Assembly (NCBI GenBank): GCA_964519335.1
Contig: CAZFIA010000005.1
Coordinates: 14,108-78,107, forward strand
DNA from: JALZVT01 sp964519335
GTDB taxonomy: Bacteria; Pseudomonadota; Gammaproteobacteria; Pseudomonadales; Azotimanducaceae
Length of the DNA: 64,000 bases
Reading direction: 5' to 3'
Part shown: piece after piece, positions 33,465 to 40,712 of the stretch
Position numbering within the stretch: the stretch's first letter is position 1
Layout: each line of letters starts with the position of its first letter
Position numbers and translations under genes: made by a program
The notes under the pieces: generated by a model
Databases searched by the model: none
Told to the model about the DNA's origin: nothing
What the model saw: the letters and a program-made list of their open reading frames with translations, nothing else

Positions 33465-34183
33465 TATCTAACCTGCCGTTTGGTAAGGCCGCCGGCGCGA
33501 TTCGCTGTGCCCGCGTGGGCGGCGCGCGCGAGGATGCCGGTGAGTTCATCCGAAAAGGTTTCAAGACGCTTGGTTAGCACTTCTACGCGCGCGGCAAAGC
33601 GGTTGTAGCCAATCACCGCTGGAATAGCGGCAAACAGTCCCATCGCGGTTGCGACCAACGCCTCAGATATTCCGGGTGCGACTGTCGCAAGCGTGGCCTG
33701 ACTCATGTTGGCAAGGCTGCGAAACGAATTCATGATTCCCCAAACCGTGCCAAACAAACCGATATAGGGGCTAGTCGAACCAACCGTCGCAAGAAAAGGA
33801 ATGTGCCGCTCCATCTTTTCTTCTTCGCGATTTAGCGCCACACGCATCGCGCGCTGACTGCCCTGCAGTATCGCATCGGGGTCAGCATTCGACTGATCAG
33901 ACAGCCGGCTAAACTCCTTAAAGCCCGCAACAAAGACGTGCTCATAGCCCTGTAACTCACCTGAAGAGTCATTTACTTCGGTATACAGCTGGCGCAAATC
34001 GACGCCCGACCAGAATTCGTCTTCAAACGCATCCATGGATCGCTGTTGTGCATTGAGTGCAAACCAGCGTTGAAAAATCATGACCCAGGAGATGACGGAA
34101 GCGATCAGTAGCACCGCCATCACAATCTGCACCAGCAGGCTGGCTCCGGAAATCAGTTCAAATATGGAGAGATCTTCAGCCAC
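33464..34183 (-). CDS. tolQ: Tol-Pal motor subunit TolQ
   Basis: 239 residues of the MotA/TolQ/ExbB family with three transmembrane helices: LLVQIVMAVLLIASVISWVM near the N-terminus, and the conserved pair ATVGSTSPYIGLFGTVWGIMN and VAPGISEALVATAMGLFAAIPA. It forms the proton-conducting ring around TolR. It is the first tol gene here: a 109-bp spacer separates it from ruvB, and ybgC, which normally precedes tolQ, is missing. Confidence 0.96.
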   Translation of the reverse strand: MAEDLSIFELISGASLLVQIVMAVLLIASVISWVMIFQRWFALNAQQRSMDAFEDEFWSGVDLRQLYTEVNDSSGELQGYEHVFVAGFKEFSRLSDQSNADPDAILQGSQRAMRVALNREEEKMERHIPFLATVGSTSPYIGLFGTVWGIMNSFRSLANMSQATLATVAPGISEALVATAMGLFAAIPAVIGYNRFAARVEVLTKRLETFSDELTGILARAAHAGTANRAGGLTKRQVR

Positions 34184-34292
34184 TCGGTATCGCCCCCACT
34201 AGGCAGTTAATTCGGAACGAAGGTTACCCGCACGGCGCCTGAGCGCCAGTCTTCAACGGGGTAATTTAGACGCTCGTTTGAACAAGAGTGGG

Positions 34293-35333
34293 TTAAGAAT
34301 CACCGCTGGTCTCTTGGACCAACAAAGATTTTGGAGGTTTCAAGCCAAAATGAGCATATGACTTGCCTGTTGCGACACGACCCCGGGGGGTTCGCATCAG
34401 AAAGCCCTGTTGAATCAGGAAAGGCTCAATCACATCTTCAATAGTGTCGCGCTCCTCGCCTACAGCTGCTGCCAGCGAGTCGAGTCCAACCGGGCCACCA
34501 TCAAACTTCTCCATAATGGCGAGCAAAACCCGCCGATCCATGCCGTCGAAACCCTCAGCATCCACACTCAGCATGTTGAGCGCCTGGTCAGCAATCTGCT
34601 CGCTGATCTGGCCATCGCCTTTAACCTCAGCGTAGTCGCGCACTCGCCGCAGCAATCGGTTGGCTATTCTCGGTGTGCCGCGTGAGCGACGCGCAATCTC
34701 TCGTGCCCCCGCCGCGTCCAGGTTCAGTTCAAGCTTGCCCGCCGAGCGGGTGATGATGAGCGCAAGGTCGGCTTGAGAGTAAAAGTCGAGTCGCGCTTGA
34801 ATGCCAAAACGGTCGCGCAACGGTGACGTCAGCAATCCCGTTCGAGTGGTGGCACCTACCAATGTAAAACGGGGTAGCTCGAGCTTCAGCGAACGTGCCG
34901 CAGGTCCTTCTCCAATCACAATATCGAGTTGATAGTCTTCCATGGCCGGGTAGAGAATTTCTTCAACCACAGGATTTAGCCGGTGGATCTCATCCACAAA
35001 CAAGACATCACCCGCCTCGAGGTTTGTGAGCAAGGCAGCAAGATCACCCTGACGTTCAAGCACGGGACCCGAAGTCACTTTAAGGTTAGAACTCATTTCA
35101 TTTGCAATAATGTGCGCAAGCGTGGTTTTACCGAGCCCAGGAGGACCCGAGATCAGCGTGTGATCGAGTGCCTCGCCGCGTTTCCGCGCCGCTTGAATAA
35201 ATATACCCATCTGCTCGCGCACGCTTACCTGACCTACATACTCGTCAAGTGTCGATGGACGCAACGCGTAATCGAAGCGCGCATCCTCAGACGCAGAGGC
35301 AGGCGCAATCAGACGATCGGGTTCAATACTCAC
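34293..35333 (-). CDS. ruvB: Holliday junction branch-migration helicase RuvB
   Basis: An AAA+ motor that drives branch migration with RuvA. Walker A is ISGPPGLGKTTLAHI, Walker B is VLFVDEIHRL, sensor 1 lies in TLVGATTRTGLLTSPLRDRFG, and a winged-helix C-domain ends RTPRGRVATGKSYAHFG. The frame opens at 35381, but I use the GTG at 35333 (MSIEPDRLIAPAS), because upstream residues overlap ruvA and the position agrees with normal RuvB length (346 residues). The gap to ruvA is 19 bp. Confidence 0.95.
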   Translation of the reverse strand: MSIEPDRLIAPASASEDARFDYALRPSTLDEYVGQVSVREQMGIFIQAARKRGEALDHTLISGPPGLGKTTLAHIIANEMSSNLKVTSGPVLERQGDLAALLTNLEAGDVLFVDEIHRLNPVVEEILYPAMEDYQLDIVIGEGPAARSLKLELPRFTLVGATTRTGLLTSPLRDRFGIQARLDFYSQADLALIITRSAGKLELNLDAAGAREIARRSRGTPRIANRLLRRVRDYAEVKGDGQISEQIADQALNMLSVDAEGFDGMDRRVLLAIMEKFDGGPVGLDSLAAAVGEERDTIEDVIEPFLIQQGFLMRTPRGRVATGKSYAHFGLKPPKSLLVQETSGDS

Positions 35334-35352
35334 TGTGATCTCACACTCAAGG

Positions 35353-35997
35353 TTAGACCTGCCCTTCAGACTTTTGCCCAAGGAACTGCAGCGCAGCGCG
35401 GAGCATCGCCTGGGTGTTATCTGTTATGTCAGGATCCTGCGCTACCTGTTGCACTACTTGCGATGCGTACTGCGGTTTATAGCCCAGCGCCACCAACGCC
35501 TCCTCTACCTCATCAATAACCGCCCGCTGGGCTCGTTGCGGCGATGGCGCCGCAGATTCAAGCGGTTCATCAGGCAATAGATCTTGTCGATTGCGCAGCT
35601 CAACCAGTAACCGCTCGGCTGTTTTTTTACCTACTCCCGGCACTTTAGTGAGGGCCCGATAGTCGTCATCAGAAACACAGCGGGCGAGATCGCTCGCGCT
35701 GTAGGTGCGGAGTATGGCCAACCCCATCTTGGGGCCAACGCCATTAATTCGAATGAGGTTACGAAACAGGTCGCGCTCGGTTTGCTGGATGAAGCCGTAC
35801 AGCAGTTGCGCGTCTTCGCGCACCACCAGGTGCGTGTGCAAAACCAGGTTCTCAGCTTGAACCCCGCCAGCCGTGGGCACACTAAGAGGCATCTGGGCGC
35901 CATCAGGTACCTCTATTTCATAGCCCACGCCGCCAACATCAAGTAGCACGGTGTTTTCGGTCACTTTTAGCAATTGGCCGGTCAGGCGTCCGATCAT
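35353..35997 (-). CDS. ruvA: Holliday junction DNA helicase subunit RuvA
   Basis: 214 residues: OB-fold N-domain (MIGRLTGQLLKVTENTVLLDVGGVGYE), two helix-hairpin-helix motifs (LIRINGVGPKMGLAIL; LTKVPGVGKKTAERLLVEL), and a C-terminal domain that contacts RuvB. RuvA tetramers hold the four-way junction open. It is located between ruvC and ruvB as in most gammaproteobacteria. Confidence 0.96.
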   Translation of the reverse strand: MIGRLTGQLLKVTENTVLLDVGGVGYEIEVPDGAQMPLSVPTAGGVQAENLVLHTHLVVREDAQLLYGFIQQTERDLFRNLIRINGVGPKMGLAILRTYSASDLARCVSDDDYRALTKVPGVGKKTAERLLVELRNRQDLLPDEPLESAAPSPQRAQRAVIDEVEEALVALGYKPQYASQVVQQVAQDPDITDNTQAMLRAALQFLGQKSEGQV

Positions 35998-36018
35998 GGG
36001 GGTCAGTAATCTCGCTCT

Positions 36019-36522
36019 TTAGCAGACAGGGGCAGTTGCCGCAGTATTGACGTGGCAGATGGCGATCGCAAGCGCATCAGCGGCGTCTTCGGCCGGGGTG
36101 CCTGCCAGCTTAAGCAACACTCGTACCATATGTTGCACCTGGGCTTTGTCTGCACCGCCTGTCCCCGTTACTGCCAATTTAACTTCGCGCGCAGCGTATT
36201 CTGAAACTCCTAACGACGACGCCACAACAGCCGCAATCGCTACCCCCCTGGCCTGGCCGAGCTTAAGCGCTGACGATGGGTTCTTGGCTAAAAAGACCCG
36301 CTCGATCGCCACCTCATCGGGTTGAAACTCAGCGACAATTTCGCGTAACCCTTCATAAATAATGCCGAGGCGATCGGGCATTTCGCCAATGCCGCTTTTT
36401 ATGCAACCGCTACTGATGTACGAGAGTTTTTCGCGGGCCCCTAATGTCGCCGCAGAAGGAATCTCGATAATCCCGTAGCCCGTGATTCGCGAGCCAGGAT
36501 CAATGCCAAGAACGCGGGTCAA
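36019..36522 (-). CDS. ruvC: Crossover junction endodeoxyribonuclease RuvC
   Basis: 167 residues of RNase-H fold. The first catalytic Asp is in TRVLGIDPGSRITGYG, the Glu in VAIERVFLAKNPSSALKLGQ, and the terminal Asp pair in EDAADALAIAICH. It resolves Holliday junctions by symmetric nicking. The start is a TTG at 36522 overlapping the yebC stop as TTGA, so ruvC translation is probably coupled to yebC. Confidence 0.95.
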   Translation of the reverse strand: MTRVLGIDPGSRITGYGIIEIPSAATLGAREKLSYISSGCIKSGIGEMPDRLGIIYEGLREIVAEFQPDEVAIERVFLAKNPSSALKLGQARGVAIAAVVASSLGVSEYAAREVKLAVTGTGGADKAQVQHMVRVLLKLAGTPAEDAADALAIAICHVNTAATAPVC

Positions 36523-37262
36523 GACGCCTCAAGCGCACTTTCCGGGAATTCTCCGTTGCTGTATACGTTTTGCACGTCGTCCAGCTCTTCTAGCGCTTCG
36601 ATTAGCCGCAGTACTTTTAGTGCATCGTCCTCGCTGCACTCAACAGTGGTGTCGGGCAGCATGGTTACCTCGGCGTTGTCGGGTGCAAGCTCAGCCGCGC
36701 GCAGTGCATCTACAACCTTGCCAAAAGATTCGAAGGTGGTGAGCACGGTAGCAGCGCCGTCTTCTTCCATTTCAAGATCTTCGGCACCCGCTTCGAGTGC
36801 GGCTTCCATTAATTGCTCTTCATCGGCACCTGGTGCATAGCTGAGCACACCGCGACGCTTAAACAGGTAAGCCACCGAACCATCGGTGCCCAGGTTGCCG
36901 TTGTACTTAGTGAACGCGTGTCGAACCTCGGCTACCGTCCGATTTTTGTTGTCGGTCATCGCCTCGACTAAAATGGCTACGCCAGCAGTGCCATAACCCT
37001 CATACACCAGCTCGTCGGGATCTGTGCCTTCCCCACCACCAGCGCCGCGGGTAATTGCGCGATCAATAGTGTCGCGTGGCATGTTCGCCGACAGGCCGGT
37101 ATCCACTGCAGCCCGCAGACGGGGGTTGTCGTTAGGATCGCCGCCGCCCAGTCGGGCTGCAACGGTAATTTCGCGAATCAGCTTGGTCCACAACTTGCCT
37201 CGCTGTGCATCCACCTTCGCCTTTTTGTGTTTGATATTCGCCCATTTTGAATGGCCCGCCAT
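36519..37262 (-). CDS. yebC: YebC/PmpR family protein (transcription or translation factor)
   Basis: 247 residues with the invariant start MAGHSKWANIKHKKAKVDAQRGK and later TAGVAILVEAMTDNKNRT and GSVAYLFKRRGVL. YebC proteins were described as DNA-binding regulators and more recently linked to ribosome stalling relief; the role here is inferred from family. It sits 12 bp after aspS and overlaps ruvC by 4 nt. Length is normal. Confidence 0.95.
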   Translation of the reverse strand: MAGHSKWANIKHKKAKVDAQRGKLWTKLIREITVAARLGGGDPNDNPRLRAAVDTGLSANMPRDTIDRAITRGAGGGEGTDPDELVYEGYGTAGVAILVEAMTDNKNRTVAEVRHAFTKYNGNLGTDGSVAYLFKRRGVLSYAPGADEEQLMEAALEAGAEDLEMEEDGAATVLTTFESFGKVVDALRAAELAPDNAEVTMLPDTTVECSEDDALKVLRLIEALEELDDVQNVYSNGEFPESALEAS

Positions 37263-37274
37263 ATCTCTACTCTC

Positions 37275-39041
37275 CTAACTCGCCGCTTTGGGGCGCAAGC
37301 GCAAGTGTAGCTCGCCCAACTGAGTCTCGCTAACCTCACTGGGCGCTTCGGTTAACAGGCAACTCGCGGTTTGGGTTTTCGGAAAAGCGATCACGTCGCG
37401 AATCGCATCGGTGCCGGCCATCAACATGGTCAAGCGGTCCAGGCCAATTGCGATACCCCCATGCGGAGGACAGCCGAACTTAAGCGCGTCGAGCAAAAAG
37501 CCAAACTTAACCTGGGCCTGGTTACCCAGCCCGAGGGCTTCGAACACAGCATCCTGCATGGGTTGCTCGTGGATACGCGCAGAACCGCCGCCGACCTCGT
37601 GACCATTCAAGACCACATCGTAGGCGTCCGCCCGAGAAGCCAACGGATCAGCTTTAAGTTCATCCACACTGCAGGTCGGTCTGGTAAATGGATGATGAAC
37701 GGAAGTTAGTTCGCCGCCTCGAGCCTTCTCGAACATTGGCCAATCAATAACCCAAAGCGGCGCAAAACCCTCAGTAATAAGGTTAAGGTCCACGCCTAAT
37801 TGGTTACGCAGCGCGCCGATCGCGTCATTAACAACGTTGGTTTTGTCGGCACCAAAGAACACAAGGTCACCCGTTTCGGCACCCGCCCGTTCGAGAACCG
37901 CCAATGCAACCTCATCCGGCAAGAATTTCAGTATGGGTGACTGCAGACCTTCAACGCCCTTCGCCAGATCATTCACCTTTATATAGGCTAAGCCCTTAGC
38001 GCCGTAGCGACCCACAAAATCGGTATAACCATCGATTACTTTGCGCGTAAGCGCCGCGCCACCCGGTGCCCGCAGCGCTACTACGCGGCTCTGGGGATCG
38101 TTGGCCGGCCCGTTAAACACCTTGAACTCTACTTCGCTCATAAGATCTGCGATATCGACAAACTGCATGGGGTTGCGCAAGTCGGGCTTGTCGCTGCCGT
38201 ACAGACGCATGGCCTCACTGTAGGTCATTACCGGAAAGGAGCCCAAATCGACATCAAGCAGTTTCTTGAATAGCCCGCCGAGCAGCGCCTCCGTCATGTT
38301 CATGATGTCGAGCGACGTGATAAAGCTCGCCTCTATATCAATCTGCGTAAACTCGGGCTGCCGATCTGCACGCAGATCTTCGTCGCGATAACAGCGTGCG
38401 ATTTGATAGTACTTGTCGAGCCCCGACATCATCAGCAGCTGCTTAAACACCTGGGGCGATTGCGGCAGTGCGAAGAACTGCCCAGGTTGAGTCCGGCTCG
38501 GTACCAAATAATCCCGGGCGCCTTCTGGTGTCGCTGCAGTAAGCGTCGGAGTTTCAACATCAAGGTAGCCATCTTCCTCGAGGAAATTTCGAACATAGCT
38601 GGTAATTCGCGAGCGCAGGCGCAGGCGCTCTTGCATCTCCGGGCGTCGTAAATCCATGTAGCGGAACTTGAGGCGGACGTCTTCACCGGCTTCAGAATGC
38701 TCGTCGAGCTGAAACGGCGGGGTTGCCGCCACGTTGAGAATCTCAAGCTCTGCCCCCAACACCTCGATCTCGCCGGTGACCATATCTGGATTAACTTTGC
38801 CTTCCATGCGCGGACGAACCTTGCCCACCATCTTGAGCACAAACTCGTTGCGCACCCGGTCCGCGGTGGCGAAGCTGTCTTGAACATCGGGGTCATAGAC
38901 CACCTGAACCAGGCCCGTTCGGTCTCGAACGTCCAGAAATATGACGCCGCCGTGGTCTCGCCGACGGTGCACCCAGCCACACAGCTCAACCGTCTCGCCA
39001 ACGTCAGCCGTAGATATCTCGCCACAATAGTGACTTCGCAT
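37275..39041 (-). CDS. aspS: Aspartyl-tRNA synthetase
   Basis: 588 residues, class II synthetase of bacterial type: OB-fold anticodon domain (GETVELCGWVHRRRDHGGVIFLDVRD begins the protein), class II motif 2 in YQIARCYRDEDLRADRQPEFTQ, a GAD insertion domain in the middle, and motif 3 in GGIAIGLDRLTMLM. It charges tRNA-Asp. No neighbour resolves whether it is discriminating. It heads the yebC-ruv block. Confidence 0.96.
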   Translation of the reverse strand: MRSHYCGEISTADVGETVELCGWVHRRRDHGGVIFLDVRDRTGLVQVVYDPDVQDSFATADRVRNEFVLKMVGKVRPRMEGKVNPDMVTGEIEVLGAELEILNVAATPPFQLDEHSEAGEDVRLKFRYMDLRRPEMQERLRLRSRITSYVRNFLEEDGYLDVETPTLTAATPEGARDYLVPSRTQPGQFFALPQSPQVFKQLLMMSGLDKYYQIARCYRDEDLRADRQPEFTQIDIEASFITSLDIMNMTEALLGGLFKKLLDVDLGSFPVMTYSEAMRLYGSDKPDLRNPMQFVDIADLMSEVEFKVFNGPANDPQSRVVALRAPGGAALTRKVIDGYTDFVGRYGAKGLAYIKVNDLAKGVEGLQSPILKFLPDEVALAVLERAGAETGDLVFFGADKTNVVNDAIGALRNQLGVDLNLITEGFAPLWVIDWPMFEKARGGELTSVHHPFTRPTCSVDELKADPLASRADAYDVVLNGHEVGGGSARIHEQPMQDAVFEALGLGNQAQVKFGFLLDALKFGCPPHGGIAIGLDRLTMLMAGTDAIRDVIAFPKTQTASCLLTEAPSEVSETQLGELHLRLRPKAAS

Positions 39042-39208
39042 GTTGATAATTCCTTGAGTTAAACCGGAAGATTCTCGCGAACCTTGCGCACGCAGTTTAG
39101 ACGTTCTGCGCTATATCTGCGCTATATCTGCCCTATAAAGGGCGATGCTGAAGATGATAGGCGATGCCGCAAGGCGTGATCAGACAGGCCAGCAGGACGC
39201 CACTTCGA

Positions 39209-39610
39209 TCAACTAGAGGTTTTGCTGGTCTTCTTGCCGCCGCTCTTGGCGCCATTCTTACCCGAGCTGGACTTGCCGCTCTTGCCGGATTTGTCATTCT
39301 TGCTGGTTTTGTCGCTATTGGCAGATGACGCAGAATCCGAGCCCCCAGAGGACGACTTCTCGGAGGAATCTGAAGACGAATCAGTTGCGCCATCCGACCC
39401 CTCAGTCTTTGCCAAATTCTTCTTATTGCCCGATTTAAAATCAGTTTCGTACCAGCCGCCGCCCTTTAAACGGAACCCTGCAGCCGAGATCAGTTTGGTG
39501 AGGGATTTCTTGCCGCACTCGGGACACTTCTTGAGGGGCTTTTCGCTGATCTTCTGTAATGCGTCGAACTGGTGATCACACTTTTCGCACTGGTATTCGT
39601 AGATGGGCAT
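39209..39610 (-). CDS. FmdB-family zinc-ribbon protein with low-complexity tail
   Basis: 133 residues. The N-terminal 60 form the FmdB/CxxC_CxxC_SSSS zinc ribbon: MPIYEYQCEKCDHQFDALQ, then KKCPECGKKSL and FRLKGGGWYETD. The remaining half is a low-complexity Ser/Asp/Lys/Gly tail (SSDSSEKSSSGGSDSASS and similar), longer than in most relatives. FmdB was proposed as a regulator in other bacteria; here the role is unknown. It is often found just upstream of aspS, as here. Confidence 0.88.
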   Translation of the reverse strand: MPIYEYQCEKCDHQFDALQKISEKPLKKCPECGKKSLTKLISAAGFRLKGGGWYETDFKSGNKKNLAKTEGSDGATDSSSDSSEKSSSGGSDSASSANSDKTSKNDKSGKSGKSSSGKNGAKSGGKKTSKTSS

Positions 39611-39889
39611 ATGGTTATTGGTGTTCTGTTACTAGTTGTCACTTGGTTAGCAGCCACATTCTTTTAGAAAAAGAGCCTTTTCAGTTGCGCAGCCACAATC
39701 GATTAGGCCAATTATGGCGGTTTTTTATTTATTTTTGGCGTCTTTTCTAACCTATGCAGAGTAAATTAAGAACCCGACCAACAATCCCCGTTGAAACACA
39801 AAATTCCACATAAAGCCTGCTTTTTTATTACTGAAACAGCGCCGAACAAACCAGAAAAAACAACCACTATTGGGGGAAGTCGATAATAT

Positions 39890-39910
39890 CCAGCGATTTC
39901 GCTGGTTTTT
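39890..39910 (+). terminator. Rho-independent terminator upstream of the HU gene
   Basis: CCAGCGA pairs with TCGCTGG (39890-39896 and 39899-39905, most likely six pairs with a 4-nt loop) and is followed by five T. It points along the plus strand, but no plus-strand gene precedes it; it is 145 bp before the HU start. It could end a short RNA or act as an attenuator of the HU transcript. Confidence 0.5.
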
Positions 39911-40010
39911 CTCAATTACGCGCTTGCGATATAGGCAAACAGTAGGCTATAAAGCGCTCCATCGGTGAGCGCTGAACAAGCGTTAGCTGAAAAAACTTGG
40001 ACTTAACCTG

Positions 40011-40028
40011 GTCTGACACACGTCAGAC
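40011..40028 (+). promoter_or_regulatory. Perfect inverted repeat (operator-like) before the HU gene
   Basis: GTCTGAC - ACAC - GTCAGAC, a perfect 7-bp inverted repeat with a 4-bp centre, 27 bp before the ATG at 40056. The size and position suit a dimeric regulator or a small RNA hairpin near the ribosome site (GAGGA at 40043-40047). The binding protein is unknown. Confidence 0.45.
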
Positions 40029-40055
40029 GCTCTCTCCAAACTGAGGACATTATTA

Positions 40056-40505
40056 ATGGCACGCAAACCGGCCAAGAAAAAAGCCGCAAAGCGCAAGGCA
40101 CCCGCCAAGCGCCGAGCACCGGCAAAGAAATCTCGAGCTAAAGCGAAGAAGAAGACAGCCAGAAAAGCGGCTACTCCGGCTCGCAAACTAACGTCGATCA
40201 CGAAAAAGATGACAAAAACGCAGATTTACTCTGAACTCGCGGACAGCACAGAATTGACCCAGAAGCAGGTGGCTTCAGTATTCGACGAGCTTGAAGTACT
40301 CATCGAACGCCATATCAAGAAGCGCGCGGTTGGAGAATTCACCCTACCCGGTCTCTTAAAGATCAAGTCAGTGAAGCGTCCTGCTACCAAGAAGCGTCTC
40401 GGTCGCAACCCGGCTACCGGCGAAGAGATCTGGATCGGGCCCAAGCCTGCTTCAATCCGCGCTCGAGTTACCGCACTGAAGAAGCTTAAGGAAATGGTGG
40501 GCTAA
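40056..40505 (+). CDS. HU-family DNA-binding protein with histone-H1-like Lys/Ala tail
   Basis: 149 residues. The first 45 or so are Lys/Ala/Arg/Pro repeats (KPAKKKAAKRKAPAKRR and onward), like histone H1 tails. An HU/IHF fold follows: KTQIYSELADSTELTQKQVASVFDELEVL, GEFTLPGLLKIKSVKRPATKKR, and GRNPATGEEIWIGPKP (the DNA-bending arm). Such proteins compact DNA in some gammaproteobacteria; the exact role is inferred. The start ATG has GAGGA 8 nt upstream. A terminator follows at 40587-40620. Confidence 0.9.
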   Translation: MARKPAKKKAAKRKAPAKRRAPAKKSRAKAKKKTARKAATPARKLTSITKKMTKTQIYSELADSTELTQKQVASVFDELEVLIERHIKKRAVGEFTLPGLLKIKSVKRPATKKRLGRNPATGEEIWIGPKPASIRARVTALKKLKEMVG

Positions 40506-40586
40506 CCGCCGCGAGCCTTCCTTAACTCCCCACAATTGGCGGAGATAGAGCCTAAATTCGCAAGAATTCCCGGTTCTGTAGCAACA

Positions 40587-40620
40587 AAAGGGCTGCTGAG
40601 ACTCGTCTCACAGCCCTTTT
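40587..40620 (+). terminator. Rho-independent terminator after the HU gene
   Basis: AAAAGGGCTG and CAGCCCTTTT pair around an inner CTGAGAC/GTCTCA stem, followed by a T-run (40617-40622). It lies 82 bp after the stop and 93 bp before proS, ending the HU transcript. Confidence 0.9.
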
Positions 40621-40712
40621 TTCTGTTTCGCAGCCTGCTAAGCCCTTAAACTTGCGCCCAAAGCTCGCAGCAAAGGCGGGCCAACCCCACCAACTAATGG
40701 AACCTACCCGCC

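Larger units (their letters stand above)
39611..40055. other. Divergent spacer between fmdB and the HU gene, A/T-rich
   Basis: 445 bp without a gene. It is strongly A/T-rich at about 39650-39860, consistent with promoters for both divergent genes. It contains a plus-strand hairpin/T-run at 39890-39910 and a perfect 7-bp inverted repeat at 40011-40028, listed separately. I found no tRNA or known riboswitch in it. Confidence 0.5.
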
